A stretch of 64,000 nucleotides of DNA from an uncultured Clostridia bacterium (GCA_944392605.1 CALXXE010000010.1:1-64000), one strand, 5' to 3'. Shown: positions 46,199 to 56,210, numbered from the stretch's first letter. The notes: generated from the sequence alone by a model not told the origin. Numbers and translations are program-made.

Positions 46199-47638
46199 TT
46201 ATCTTTCTACACTATGTAAATTTTTTTTTGCTCCCTTTGATGCTTCATCAAATACACTTAATATTTTTTTGGTTATGCCTTCTTGCGAATAGTGTTCCTT
46301 AGTATAATCAACTATGAAATCTTTATCAAATTTATCTTTTCCTGACAAAACATCACAAACTGCATCACTTAAAGCTTTGCTGTCATCCATTGGTACTAAA
46401 ACTCCAACTGGTGTAACATAAGTTTTATTCTTATCTGATATGTCTTCTTTATTTATATTTAAAATTCCTGGAATTCCTCCAGCATTTGTTCCAATAACTG
46501 GATGTCCACAAGCCATACCTTCTATTACTACTAACCCAAAAGGCTCATTTCTAGATGGAATTAGTGATACATCTGCTAAATTTTGTATTTGCCTTACTTC
46601 GTCTGTATTTTTTCTTCCAACAAAATGTGTATTTCTTAATCCTAATTCTTTTGCTTGTGCTTTTAGTTGGTCTTCTAATTGTCCTGAACCAACAATTAAA
46701 GTTAACACTTTTTGTCCTTGTTCACTTAGCTCTTCTTCATATAACTTTGCTGCATCTAACATTACATCAATACCTTTAAAATCAGCAAATTTACCGACAA
46801 ATACAACTAATTTATCATAATCTAAATCAATTTTTCCATCAGGTGTATTTTGTGAAACTAAACTTCCTATAACCTCTTCTTTGTTTACATTTGGATCTAC
46901 ATAAAACTTACTTGTATCATATCCATTTTCTATTAATTCTACCTTGCTAGCAGCTAGAGGAAATAATCTTTTAAATTCTTCTTCTTGTGCTTCAGATATA
47001 ACAATAATTTTTCGAGCATTTATTGCTGCTCTATTTGCGCACTCAATATAAAAATTATATTTTTCCTCTTCTTTTTTTAATTTTTTTATTTTCTCAGGAT
47101 CTGTCTCAGTTTTTAGTTCTCTTCTTACTTTTTGTAATTCTTTTTTGCTTCTTTCAAATCCCATCAAATCAGTTCCATGTATTGTTGTTACAACTGGTAC
47201 ACCTGTTTCTGTTGCAATGCTTGTTGATATCCAGTTATGTTGTCCATGTATAATATCAGGTTTAAACTCTCTCACTTCTTCATTAATAGCTTTTCTAAAA
47301 GCTTGTTCATATTCTCTTATTTGTTCTAAAGATGCATCCCAAAAATTAGCTGTACTCTCTGTATGTGTAGTAAACATCAAATAATTAAAATCGCATTGTC
47401 CTTTAATTATTTCTGGATTTTCTTCTTCAGATTTAAAAGGCACTATATGATATTTGACTCCTGGTATTTTATCAAAATCAGTTCTATTGTTAGCTGTAAT
47501 TATTGCTACATTTTTTCCTTCTTTCAAATAAGAATTTGCAAGTGCTGTTACTTGCACTCCACTTCCTGCTCCATAAGTGGGAAAAGCTGTTACCATTAAA
47601 ATATTTTTTATACTATCTTCTCTATTTTGCATATCCAT
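46199..47638 (-). CDS. Family 4 glycosyltransferase
   Basis: A 479-residue GT-B fold transferase. The donor domain has KLVVFVGKFADFKGI-like sequence, FVGRKNTDEV and EPFGLVVIEGMACGHPVIGTNAGG (E-x7-E); the N-domain has GAGSGVQV and IHGQHNWIS. It uses a nucleotide sugar; product unknown (glycolipid or polysaccharide). GGAATGAAGGAAA precedes the ATG. It lies just downstream of mutS (54 bp), on the same strand. Confidence 0.85.
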   Translation of the reverse strand: MDMQNREDSIKNILMVTAFPTYGAGSGVQVTALANSYLKEGKNVAIITANNRTDFDKIPGVKYHIVPFKSEEENPEIIKGQCDFNYLMFTTHTESTANFWDASLEQIREYEQAFRKAINEEVREFKPDIIHGQHNWISTSIATETGVPVVTTIHGTDLMGFERSKKELQKVRRELKTETDPEKIKKLKKEEEKYNFYIECANRAAINARKIIVISEAQEEEFKRLFPLAASKVELIENGYDTSKFYVDPNVNKEEVIGSLVSQNTPDGKIDLDYDKLVVFVGKFADFKGIDVMLDAAKLYEEELSEQGQKVLTLIVGSGQLEDQLKAQAKELGLRNTHFVGRKNTDEVRQIQNLADVSLIPSRNEPFGLVVIEGMACGHPVIGTNAGGIPGILNINKEDISDKNKTYVTPVGVLVPMDDSKALSDAVCDVLSGKDKFDKDFIVDYTKEHYSQEGITKKILSVFDEASKGAKKNLHSVER

Positions 47639-47692
47639 TTTCCTTCATTCCTTTTTTCTTATATATATCAAATTATTTAACATTTTGCAATA

Positions 47693-50308
47693 CTATTGCA
47701 TCTTTTCTTTTATTTTTACTAATGTATTTAACGCATCTATTGGCGTTAATTCGTTTAGATTAATTTTATCTATTTCATGTGCTATTTCTGCTAGTTTATA
47801 ATTATACATATCAAATTGACCTTCTACTTGTTTCTTGTCCTTCTTTTCTTCTTTCTTTCCTGTTAAAACATTTTTTCTTTCAATTGATTGTAAAATTTTA
47901 TTTGCTTTGTTTGTTACATCTTTTGGAACTCCAGCCAATCTTGCAACATGTATTCCATAACTTTCATCAGTACCACCACGTATTATTTTTCTTAAGAAGA
48001 TTATATCTTCTCCTTTTTCCTTTACTGCGATTGAATAATTTTTTACACCTTCTATTTTTTCTTCTAATGCTGTTAGTTCGTGATAATGTGTTGCAAATAA
48101 TGTTTTTGCTCCGCATTTTTCTTTATCTGCAATATATTCTGCAACAGCCCAAGCAATAGATAAGCCATCATATGTAGAAGTTCCTCTTCCTATTTCATCT
48201 AAAATTACTAAACTATTTGGAGTTGCTTCTTTTAAAATGCTAGCCACTTCCATCATTTCTACCATAAATGTACTTTGTCCCATGCTTAAATCATCAGAAG
48301 CTCCAACTCTTGTGAATATCTTGTCTACTACTCCAATAGTCGCTGACTCTGCTGGTACAAAACTTCCTACTTGTGCCATTAAAGTAATTAGTGCTACTTG
48401 TCTCATATATGTAGATTTACCTGCCATATTAGGTCCTGTAATTATTGCTAACCTATTTTCATCTTTATCTAGATGAGTATCATTTTCAACAAAGCTACCT
48501 GTTCCTAATATTTTCTCTATTACTGGGTGACGTCCATTTTTTATATCTATTACTCCAAAATTATTTACATTTGGTTTACAATAATTCATATCTTCTGCAA
48601 CTTCTGCAAATGATGCTAAAACATCTAATGTAGAAACCACTTCACTTGTAGTTTGTAATCTTGCTACATTTTTTGCTATTTCTTGTCTTATATTTGTAAA
48701 AGCTTCATATTCAAGATTTACAACCTTTTCTTCAGCACCTAGTATTTGATTTTCTAGATTTTTTAATTCTTCTGTGATATATCTTTCAGCATTTGTTAAT
48801 GTTTGTTTTCTTATATATCTTTCAGGCACTAAATTTAAGTTTGACTTTGTAACTTCTAAATAATATCCAAATACTTTATTAAATCCTACTTTTAGATTTT
48901 TAATTCCTGTTTTTTCTTTTTCATCTGCCTCTAATTTAATTAACCAGTTCTTTCCTTCTGTCTGTGCAGTTTTTAATTTATCTATTTCAGGGTCATATCC
49001 AAGCTTTATTATTCCTCCGTCTGTTATAGTCATTGGTGGGTCATCTACTATTGCTTTTTCAATTAAACCATATATGTCTTGAAGTTCATCCAAATTTTCA
49101 TATAGTTCTTTTAATAAATCAGACTTACAATTAGCTAGAATCTTCTTAACTTCCGGTAGTTTGAACAAAGAATTTTTTAGTGTAATCATATCACGGGCAT
49201 TAGCATTCCCATATGCCATTTTTCCTGTTAATCTTTCTATATCATATACCTTTTTTAAGTTCTCTACTACATCACCTCTTAGAATAATATCGTTTTTTAA
49301 TTCTTCTACTGCATCTAATCTTTTATTTATTTCATTAACATCTACTAGTGGATCACTTAACCATCTTCTAAGTAATCTTCCTCCCATAGATGTAGAAGTT
49401 TTATCTAATACCCAAAGAAGTGTTCCTTTTTTAGACTTATCTCTCATTTTTTCAGTAATTTCAAGGTTTCTTCTCGCATTTATATCTAATGCCATATATT
49501 TAGATATTTGATAAACTGTTATTTTATTTATATGGTCTAAAGAAGTTTTTTGAGTTTCTTCTATATATTCTATCAAAGCATTGATTGAACTTATAGCCAA
49601 TTTCTTATCAGAAATGTCTTCTAATTTCCTTCCATTATTATCTACAAGAGTAAATCTTAAGTTTATATTATTTAGTTCAGATGTAAAGAACTTGTCGTTG
49701 AACTTAGTAACATATATATTATCAAATCTTTCTTTTATTTTATCCATTTCCTCTTGGCAATCTGCCATCATAGAATTAACAACAAGTTCTGATGGAGTAT
49801 ATCTTGCAATTTCATCTAATAACATTGGAAAATTATAATTATCTTTTATTTCAGCTGAATAAAATTCTCCAGTTGATATATCACATATACTTATTCCATA
49901 GTAAATACCAGTTTTATATATAGACATTATGAAATTATTTTTTCTTTCTTCTAGCATATTACTATCTACTAATGTTCCTGGTGTTACTACTCTTATTACT
50001 CCTCTTTTTACTATTCCTTTTGCTTTTTTAGGATCTTCTAATTGTTCACATATAGCAACCTTATATCCTTTTGCTATTAATCTTGATATATATATTTCTG
50101 CAGCATGATGTGGAACCCCACACATTGGTGCTCTTTCTTCTTGTCCACAATCTTTTCCTGTTAATGTAAGTTCTAGCTCTCTTGATGCTGTAATTGCATC
50201 ATCAAAGAACATTTCATAAAAATCTCCTAAACGATAAAATAATATACAATCTTGGTATTCTTTTTTTGTTTCTAAGTATCTTTGCATCATAGGTGAATAT
50301 TCTGCCAT
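47693..50308 (-). CDS. mutS: DNA mismatch repair protein MutS
   Basis: An 871-residue MutS of normal length. The mismatch-reading Phe-x-Glu is in YRLGDFYEMF (near residue 30-39), Walker A is GPNMAGKST, Walker B is LVILDEIGRGTS, and FATHYHELT follows. It recognises mispairs and starts repair. GAAAGATAGATAGAA precedes the ATG, 2 bp after the upstream HTH gene. It belongs to the miaB-HTH-mutS run; mutL is not in the window. Confidence 0.98.
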   Translation of the reverse strand: MAEYSPMMQRYLETKKEYQDCILFYRLGDFYEMFFDDAITASRELELTLTGKDCGQEERAPMCGVPHHAAEIYISRLIAKGYKVAICEQLEDPKKAKGIVKRGVIRVVTPGTLVDSNMLEERKNNFIMSIYKTGIYYGISICDISTGEFYSAEIKDNYNFPMLLDEIARYTPSELVVNSMMADCQEEMDKIKERFDNIYVTKFNDKFFTSELNNINLRFTLVDNNGRKLEDISDKKLAISSINALIEYIEETQKTSLDHINKITVYQISKYMALDINARRNLEITEKMRDKSKKGTLLWVLDKTSTSMGGRLLRRWLSDPLVDVNEINKRLDAVEELKNDIILRGDVVENLKKVYDIERLTGKMAYGNANARDMITLKNSLFKLPEVKKILANCKSDLLKELYENLDELQDIYGLIEKAIVDDPPMTITDGGIIKLGYDPEIDKLKTAQTEGKNWLIKLEADEKEKTGIKNLKVGFNKVFGYYLEVTKSNLNLVPERYIRKQTLTNAERYITEELKNLENQILGAEEKVVNLEYEAFTNIRQEIAKNVARLQTTSEVVSTLDVLASFAEVAEDMNYCKPNVNNFGVIDIKNGRHPVIEKILGTGSFVENDTHLDKDENRLAIITGPNMAGKSTYMRQVALITLMAQVGSFVPAESATIGVVDKIFTRVGASDDLSMGQSTFMVEMMEVASILKEATPNSLVILDEIGRGTSTYDGLSIAWAVAEYIADKEKCGAKTLFATHYHELTALEEKIEGVKNYSIAVKEKGEDIIFLRKIIRGGTDESYGIHVARLAGVPKDVTNKANKILQSIERKNVLTGKKEEKKDKKQVEGQFDMYNYKLAEIAHEIDKINLNELTPIDALNTLVKIKEKMQ

Positions 50309-50310
50309 TT

Positions 50311-51168
50311 CTATCTATCTTCCTTTCCTTCTTCATCTTTTTGTTCTTCTAACTTTTCATATTCTGCTACTTTTATTCTCATTCTTCTTAATGTACTAAC
50401 ACTAATTCCCAATACTTTTGCTTTATCTTTGTTAGTTCCTTCAATGCTATCTGCTCTTTCTAATATTTTCTTTTGTTTTAAGTATTCTAGTTTTGCTTTT
50501 GGTATGCTATCATCAATAATGACATCTCCCTCATCAAATCCGCTTAATGTATTATCAATTAAATATGTTTCTAAGCTTGTAAAAGGCTTCCTTTTCATTT
50601 TCCTTTCTGAATGTTCTTTTCCTATTCTGTATAATGGCTGATAATACTCATCATCTTTTAGTTTTTCCAATTCTCTACTTACTGTTCTTGGTGGTATTCC
50701 GTATCTTCTTGCAATTTCACTTTGGCTTATATCCTCTCTTATCATTTCGATTACTAAAGCCTTAAAGTTAATAAATAAATAATCTGGATTTGTTTTTTGT
50801 TTATATTCAACATATCTTCTTTTAATTTCTTCGTCTTGTGAGTTATTTACATACTCTATAATTCTTTCTCTTAATGTTTGATAGTGTATACTTAATTCTA
50901 CTGCCAAATCCTTTAATCCTTTTTCTCCATTTACTAATCTAAGAAAAGCTCCTCTAATATCTTCTTCTGGTATTTTTACTTTTGACAATTCTTTATTATG
51001 TAGAAGTCTATCTTCGAATTCTTGTCTTCTTTTTGTTCCTTCTGGTAAATTTTCTCTACATATTCTAACAAATGTATCTCTATTTATATGATAATCTTCT
51101 TCTATCTTTCTAACACTTTTACCTTTTAAAAATTCTTCAAAAGCTTGCAAAAACATTTCTCTATCCAT
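50311..51168 (-). CDS. Protein with four helix-turn-helix segments, unknown family
   Basis: A 285-residue soluble, charged protein I cannot name. Helix-turn-helix-like segments are at about 16-36 (GKSVRKIEEDYHINRDTFVR), 84-104 (GLKDLAVELSIHYQTLRERI), 147-168 (SQSEIARRYGIPPRTVSREL) and 245-266 (NKDKAKVLGISVSTLRRMRI). It overlaps miaB by 8 bp and is 2 bp before mutS, so it is translated with both. It may be a transcription or nucleic-acid factor of repair or tRNA modification; this is inference from position. Confidence 0.75.
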   Translation of the reverse strand: MDREMFLQAFEEFLKGKSVRKIEEDYHINRDTFVRICRENLPEGTKRRQEFEDRLLHNKELSKVKIPEEDIRGAFLRLVNGEKGLKDLAVELSIHYQTLRERIIEYVNNSQDEEIKRRYVEYKQKTNPDYLFINFKALVIEMIREDISQSEIARRYGIPPRTVSRELEKLKDDEYYQPLYRIGKEHSERKMKRKPFTSLETYLIDNTLSGFDEGDVIIDDSIPKAKLEYLKQKKILERADSIEGTNKDKAKVLGISVSTLRRMRIKVAEYEKLEEQKDEEGKEDR

Positions 51169-52579
51169 CTATTTCTCCTTTTAAGTACCACATATGTTCT
51201 GATACTATTTTTAAACTTACTATTTTTCCAATTAAATTTTTGTTTCCTTCAAAGATAACAACCTTATTACTATCTGTTCTTCCTGTTAACATGTTTGGAT
51301 TGTTTTTACTTTCTCCTTCTACTAACACTTTTTGTACTGTTCCTACATATTTTTGGTTGTTTGCTTCTATTTGACTCTCAACTAATTCTTTTAATCTATC
51401 AAATCTTTTATGTTTTATTTCTTCAGGCACTTGATTTGGCATTCTATCTCCTGGTGTTCCAACTCTTCTTGAATATATAAACATATATACTTGTTCAAAT
51501 TTTACTTTTCTTGCAACATCTAAAGTATCTTCAAACTCTTCATCTGTCTCACCTGGAAATCCTACTATTATATCTGTTGATAGAGTTAAGTTTGGAATTT
51601 CCTTTTTCATTTTATCTACTAACTCTAAATATTGTTCTTTTGAATATTTTCTATTCATTTCTTTTAATACTTTTGTATTTCCTGACTGAAGCGGTAAATG
51701 TATCAATTTGCAGACCTTTTCACAATCAGAAATTGCATCTATTACATCATCTGTAAAATCTTTTGGATGTGGTGACACAAAACGTATTCTTTCTATTCCA
51801 TCTATTTTATTTATTGCTCTTAGTAGTGTTGCAAATGAATTTACACCTTCATATTCTTCAAATGGATTATTTTTTTCTTTTTCTACTCTTAAATATGAAT
51901 TTACATTTTGTCCAAGAAGTGTTATTTCTTTATAACCAAATTCAGACAAATGTTTTACTTCTTCAATTATACTTCTAGGATTCCTACTTCTTTCCCTTCC
52001 ACGTACATAAGGAACTATACAATATGTACAAAAATTATTACAACCATTCATTATTGTCACAGATGCTTTTATTTTACTATCTCTTTTAATAGGCAAACCT
52101 TCATAAATTTCTCCGTCAACATCTATAACATCTTCTATTTTTCTCTTTTCTTCAATAGCTCTATATAAATCTTCTGGAAATCTGTGTAACGTATGTGTTC
52201 CAAATAGTATGTCTACAAATGGATAACTTTCCTTTATCTTATCTGTTATATGCTTTTCTTGCATCATACAACCACCAATTGCAACAATAAGTCCTTTTTC
52301 TTCTTTTAATCTCTTTAATTCTCCTAATTTTCCAAACAACTTATCTTCTGCATTTTCTCTTACGCAACATGTATTAAATAATGCAATATCTGAGTTTTTA
52401 ACATCATCTGTTCTGGTATATCCCATTTTTTCAAGCATTCCGCATAATTTTTCACTATCATTTTCATTTAGTTGACAACCCATTGTTAATATATTATATT
52501 TAAGTTTTTTTCCTTCATTTATCTCTTTTAACTTTACTATATATTCTTCTTGTACTTTTACTTCGTTTGTTGTATCCAT
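51161..52579 (-). CDS. miaB: tRNA-2-methylthio-N6-dimethylallyladenosine synthase MiaB
   Basis: A 472-residue radical-SAM methylthiotransferase. The MTTase domain has NCQ-like GCQLNENDSEK, TCCVRENAEDK and GGCMMQEK; the SAM cluster is GCNNFCTYCIVPYVRGRERSR split at about 180; the C-terminal TRAM domain ends YLKGEI. It adds a methylthio group to i6A37 of tRNAs that read UNN codons. AGGAGGTATAAA precedes the ATG. Confidence 0.97.
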   Translation of the reverse strand: MDTTNEVKVQEEYIVKLKEINEGKKLKYNILTMGCQLNENDSEKLCGMLEKMGYTRTDDVKNSDIALFNTCCVRENAEDKLFGKLGELKRLKEEKGLIVAIGGCMMQEKHITDKIKESYPFVDILFGTHTLHRFPEDLYRAIEEKRKIEDVIDVDGEIYEGLPIKRDSKIKASVTIMNGCNNFCTYCIVPYVRGRERSRNPRSIIEEVKHLSEFGYKEITLLGQNVNSYLRVEKEKNNPFEEYEGVNSFATLLRAINKIDGIERIRFVSPHPKDFTDDVIDAISDCEKVCKLIHLPLQSGNTKVLKEMNRKYSKEQYLELVDKMKKEIPNLTLSTDIIVGFPGETDEEFEDTLDVARKVKFEQVYMFIYSRRVGTPGDRMPNQVPEEIKHKRFDRLKELVESQIEANNQKYVGTVQKVLVEGESKNNPNMLTGRTDSNKVVIFEGNKNLIGKIVSLKIVSEHMWYLKGEIDG

Positions 52580-52639
52580 TTTATACCTCCTGCTCTCGAT
52601 ATTTTATTATATTTTTTAAAATTTTGCAAGTAAAAACAA

Positions 52640-52668
52640 AATTGGAGTAGAAATAAACTTTCTACCCC
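52640..52668 (-). terminator. Terminator of rpmE
   Basis: GGAGTAGAAA (52644-52653) pairs with TTTCTACCCC (52659-52668), T-rich on the minus side. It follows the rpmE stop by 20 bp. Confidence 0.65.
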
Positions 52669-52687
52669 AAAACCTTTTTCTTTATTA

Positions 52688-52888
52688 TTATTCAAGACCA
52701 TATTTCTTTTTGAATCTGTCTGCTCTACCACCAACTGTGTCTTGTCTTAAGTTTCCTGTCCAGAATGGATGGCATTTTGAACATACGTCTACTTTTAAAT
52801 CTTTTTTAGTTGAACCAACTTCTAAAACATTACCACAAGCACATGTGATAGTTGTTTGGTTATATTCTGGTTGTATATCTTTTTTCAT
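52688..52888 (-). CDS. rpmE: 50S ribosomal protein L31
   Basis: A 66-residue L31. Zinc-type cysteines are in [11 protein letters not shown] and [10 protein letters not shown]; the end has [24 protein letters not shown] precedes the ATG at 52888. A zinc-containing (C+) form. Confidence 0.96.
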   Translation of the reverse strand: MKKDIQPEYNQTTITCACGNVLEVGSTKKDLKVDVCSKCHPFWTGNLRQDTVGGRADRFKKKYGLE

Positions 52889-52969
52889 TTTGTTCACCTC
52901 TCTTTAATTTAAATAACATGACTGTTTTTTATAATAACATATTTTTTGTTTTTTTTCAAGTGATTTTCA

Positions 52970-53146
52970 TTAATTTGTTTGATTTTCTTCATTTGAGCTA
53001 TTTTGTTGCTGCTCATACATATATTCTGCTGAATAAAGCATTTCTCTATTTAATGATAATTTATGTACTAATTTACTCATTATATTAAATACGCATGCTA
53101 TTATTAATATTAACATTCCTATTTTTTTCCAATATTTTGCAAGCAT
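52970..53146 (-). CDS. Small single-span membrane protein (58 aa)
   Basis: A short open frame with AGGAGATATATT before the ATG at 53146. It encodes MLAKYWKKIGMLILIIACVF, one membrane segment (about 9-26), then KLVHKLSLNREMLYSAEYMYE and an acidic tail. No family recognised. It is upstream of rpmE on the same strand and fills a gap otherwise empty. The ribosome site and one clean span support translation. Confidence 0.6.
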   Translation of the reverse strand: MLAKYWKKIGMLILIIACVFNIMSKLVHKLSLNREMLYSAEYMYEQQQNSSNEENQTN

Positions 53147-53355
53147 AATATATCTCCTTAAAATTTTAATACATATTAATTATACTTTTATTTTACAAAA
53201 AAGTCAATTATTTTTAATAAAAAACACATTCACATCAATACTTTTCCAAAATATTTATATGTTATTATAATAAATTAATATTTTTAAAAATCTTGATGAA
53301 TTTTTTGGATTAATAAAATAATTTTGTTCTGGTTAAAATAAAAGTGGTGATAAAA

Positions 53356-54096
53356 ATGAAAAATAAATCTTGGATTTTATTAATACTTTTTTTAATTGTT
53401 TTATTTGGTGTTGGAGTATATTACTATTTTACATTAACTAAAAACAATAACGAATCAAACTATGAAGCAAATAGAACTTCTACTAATGCTAATAATGAAG
53501 AAAATAGTTCACAAGAAGAAAATGCTGTAGCTGAAAATCAAACATCAGAAGAAGATAAGCAAAAACAAGAAGACCAAAGCAATCAAAATAATAATGAAGT
53601 TATAGAAGAAAAGCCAAAAGAACAACAATATACAGAAGAACAACTTTCAACTTTTTCAACTAAAATATATTCCAAAGACTCCGCAAGACAAAATAACATT
53701 AAAATTACTTGTAATACTTTAAACAACACAACTGTTAAAAATGGTGCTAGTTTTTCTTTCTGTGATACTGTAGGAAAAGCAACATCAACAAAAGGTTATC
53801 AAGAAGCTGACGTTTTTGATCATAATGGTAACAAAACAAAAGGACTTGGTGGTGGGAATTGTCAAGTAAGTAGTACTCTTTATAATGCTGTGCTTGCTGT
53901 TTCTTCTTTAAAAGTTACAGAAAGACACGAACACAGTAATGATGTTCCATATGTTAAAGATGGAAAAGATGCCGCTGTTGCTTATGGTAGTTATGATTTA
54001 AAATTCGTAAATAATACAGGAAATGATATAAAAATAAAAGCTTCTACAGATGGTTCAAGTGTTACAATAAGTATTAATTCAATAAAGCCTATATAA
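53356..54096 (+). CDS. VanW-family protein, anchored
   Basis: A 246-residue protein with one N-terminal anchor (about 3-24), a long Asn/Glu/Gln linker (about 30-90) and a VanW domain: STFSTKIYSK, NGASFSFCDTVGKATSTKGY, GGGNCQVSSTLYNAVLA, RHEHSNDVPYVKDGKDAAV and DLKFVNNTGN. The role of VanW is unknown; it is not a resistance gene by itself. The ATG at 53356 follows GGTGAT; an upstream GTG would overlap it. It precedes the carboxypeptidase gene on the same strand. Confidence 0.85.
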   Translation: MKNKSWILLILFLIVLFGVGVYYYFTLTKNNNESNYEANRTSTNANNEENSSQEENAVAENQTSEEDKQKQEDQSNQNNNEVIEEKPKEQQYTEEQLSTFSTKIYSKDSARQNNIKITCNTLNNTTVKNGASFSFCDTVGKATSTKGYQEADVFDHNGNKTKGLGGGNCQVSSTLYNAVLAVSSLKVTERHEHSNDVPYVKDGKDAAVAYGSYDLKFVNNTGNDIKIKASTDGSSVTISINSIKPI

Positions 54097-54165
54097 TCAC
54101 TTCCCTCTTTTTGAATATTTAAAATATTATTTGCATATATTTTAATATCAATTGGAGGGATTTTT

Positions 54166-55515
54166 ATGCGAACTTTTAAATTAGTTATTTGTCTTTTTCT
54201 TGTTTTCGCTTTCTGTTTTTCTTTATTAGCACTTCCTAGTCTTGCAAGTGAGTTTAGTTATGTTTGGTCAGACACAGCTGAAACATCAGCAAATATTACA
54301 AATGAAAATATTATTAATAACACAAACACTAAACAAGATGTAAATAATACTGCCAATATAACTAATACTAATGTAACAAATAATTCAACAATTACTGAAA
54401 ACGTAGTAGAAGAAACAAATTCTGAAGTTACAGATGATAATTTCTTAGGATTAAATTGTGGCTCTGCAATTTTAATAGAACAATCTACAGGGCAAGTTTT
54501 ATATGCTTATAATATCCATGAACAACTACACCCTGCTTCTGTAACTAAAGTTATGAGTATACTCCTTATTATGGAAGCTTTAGACAGTGGAAAAATCAAC
54601 CTAACTGATGAAGTTCCTTGTAGCGAAAACGCTGCCTCTATGGGAGGATCTCAAATATGGCTTGACCCTAGAGAGACTTTAACAGTAGATGAAATGTTAA
54701 AAGCTATATGTGTTAATTCAGCAAATGACTGTGTTGTAGCAATGGCAGAATATATTGCAGGAAGTGAAGATGCTTTTGTTCAAATGATGAATGATAAAGC
54801 AATAGAATTAGGAATGAATGATACTACTTTTAAAAACTGTCATGGATTAGATGAAGATGGTCATGTAACTTCCGCTTATGATATCTCATTAATGTCTAGA
54901 GAACTTTTAAAGAATCATCCTGATGTTACAAAATACACAACAATATGGATGGATACATTAAGAGATGGAAAGTCTCAACTTTCTAATACAAACAAACTAA
55001 TAAAAAATTATAAAGGTGCGACTGGTTTGAAAACAGGTTCTACTTCTCTTGCCTTATACAATCTATCTGCTAGTGCTACTCGTGATGATCTATCTTTGAT
55101 TGCTATTATTATGAAAGCTCCTTCTAGCAAAATAAGATTTGAAAATGCTACAAAGCTTCTAGATTATGGATTTAATACTTTTTCATATAAAGAATTTGGT
55201 AAAAAAGATGATGTAGTAAGAACAGTTACAGTAAATAAAGGAACAAAAAATGAAGCAGAAGCGGTTTTAAATGAAAATGCTGGAACACTTCTTGAAAAAG
55301 GTTCTGATAAAAATGTGGAACAAACACTGACTTTAGATGATACAATATCTGCGCCTGTGCAAAAAGGTCAGAAACTTGGTGAAATTTCTTTTACTCTTGA
55401 TGGCGAAATCTTATCTACTGTCGACATAATTGCAAAAGATGATGTGGAAAAAATTGGATTATTTTCTACTATAAAGAAAGTTTATTATTCTTGGGTCGAT
55501 TTGTTAAGAAGTTAA
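54166..55515 (+). CDS. dacF: D-alanyl-D-alanine carboxypeptidase (DacF/PBP5-like)
   Basis: A 449-residue S11 serine peptidase. Signal peptide 1-27, an Asn/Thr linker, then SxxK at Ser125-Lys128 (PASVTK), SAN (185-187) and KTGS (about 289-292). A C-terminal PBP5-like beta domain and a terminal amphipathic segment follow. It trims the pentapeptide side chain, as needed in sporulation or vegetative wall. GGAGGGATTTTT precedes the ATG. The convergent gene gerW/ytfJ follows across a hairpin repeat. Confidence 0.92.
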   Translation: MRTFKLVICLFLVFAFCFSLLALPSLASEFSYVWSDTAETSANITNENIINNTNTKQDVNNTANITNTNVTNNSTITENVVEETNSEVTDDNFLGLNCGSAILIEQSTGQVLYAYNIHEQLHPASVTKVMSILLIMEALDSGKINLTDEVPCSENAASMGGSQIWLDPRETLTVDEMLKAICVNSANDCVVAMAEYIAGSEDAFVQMMNDKAIELGMNDTTFKNCHGLDEDGHVTSAYDISLMSRELLKNHPDVTKYTTIWMDTLRDGKSQLSNTNKLIKNYKGATGLKTGSTSLALYNLSASATRDDLSLIAIIMKAPSSKIRFENATKLLDYGFNTFSYKEFGKKDDVVRTVTVNKGTKNEAEAVLNENAGTLLEKGSDKNVEQTLTLDDTISAPVQKGQKLGEISFTLDGEILSTVDIIAKDDVEKIGLFSTIKKVYYSWVDLLRS

Positions 55516-55526
55516 ATGATACAAAT

Positions 55527-55584
55527 GGGAACGGGAGAATTTTGTTTCATTTCATAAATGTGTGAGACAAAACTCCCCCGTCCC
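55527..55584. repeat. GC-rich long hairpin between dacF and gerW
   Basis: GGGAACGGGAG-AATTTTGTTTCA pairs with TGAGACAAAACTCCCCCGTCCC across a ~13-base loop. It is much richer in G+C than the surroundings and does not have the poly-T of a standard terminator. Motifs of the type gggacgg...tgtctca are common as intergenic hairpins in Clostridia; it could be a mobile small repeat or a strong stop for convergent transcripts. Confidence 0.65.
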
Positions 55585-55592
55585 TAAAATTC

Positions 55593-56210
55593 TCATTCAT
55601 CTTCTAGAGTCTCATCATATTCAAATTCATAATCTATATCATCTTCAGCTTTATTTTTTGCTTGTCTATCTTCTGTTATCTTCTTAGTACTTTCATCTAT
55701 CTTTCTTTCTATTTCTTTTTTATCATCTTGTTGTTTCTTCATATTTTTATCATGTTTTTTCTGCATTTCTTTTAATATTTGGTTTGTTTGTTCTTTCTTA
55801 TTTTGAATACATCTGTTCATAATATTATTTGTTTTTTCAATTAAATCTGGTACATAATCTAATAACTTATCTAATGAAGAACTATGAGTAACAGGCATAA
55901 GCTTTACATTATTAGGTTGTATTACTAAGAAAGCTATCGGATTTATTGTAACCCCTGCACCACTTCCTCCACCAAATGGTAACCTATATTGTATTTCTTC
56001 TTCTTTTTCTTTTTTGCTATATTCATTTATAGTCTCTCCACTAAATTCGCTTCCCCCTGCTGCAAATCCAAATGAAACTTTTGATATAGGAATAATTACA
56101 ATATTATTAGAAGTTTCAATTGGCTCGCCTATGATTGTATTTACATCTACCATATCTTGAATACTATTCATAGCTGTAAGCATAAGACCTTCTATTGGAT
56201 GTTCGCTCAT
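55593..56210 (-). CDS. gerW: Spore protein GerW (YtfJ)
   Basis: A 205-residue sporulation protein. The conserved core is MLTAMNSIQDMVDVNTIIGEP, VIIPISKVSFGFAAGGSEF and the Gly-rich LPFGGGSGAGVTINPIAFLV; a long Lys/Glu/Gln coiled-coil tail (about 125-205) follows. YtfJ in Bacillus is needed for germination via lytic enzyme function. It starts 47 bp inside the DUF2953 gene. GAGAGGATAAAA precedes the ATG. Confidence 0.92.
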   Translation of the reverse strand: MSEHPIEGLMLTAMNSIQDMVDVNTIIGEPIETSNNIVIIPISKVSFGFAAGGSEFSGETINEYSKKEKEEEIQYRLPFGGGSGAGVTINPIAFLVIQPNNVKLMPVTHSSSLDKLLDYVPDLIEKTNNIMNRCIQNKKEQTNQILKEMQKKHDKNMKKQQDDKKEIERKIDESTKKITEDRQAKNKAEDDIDYEFEYDETLEDE

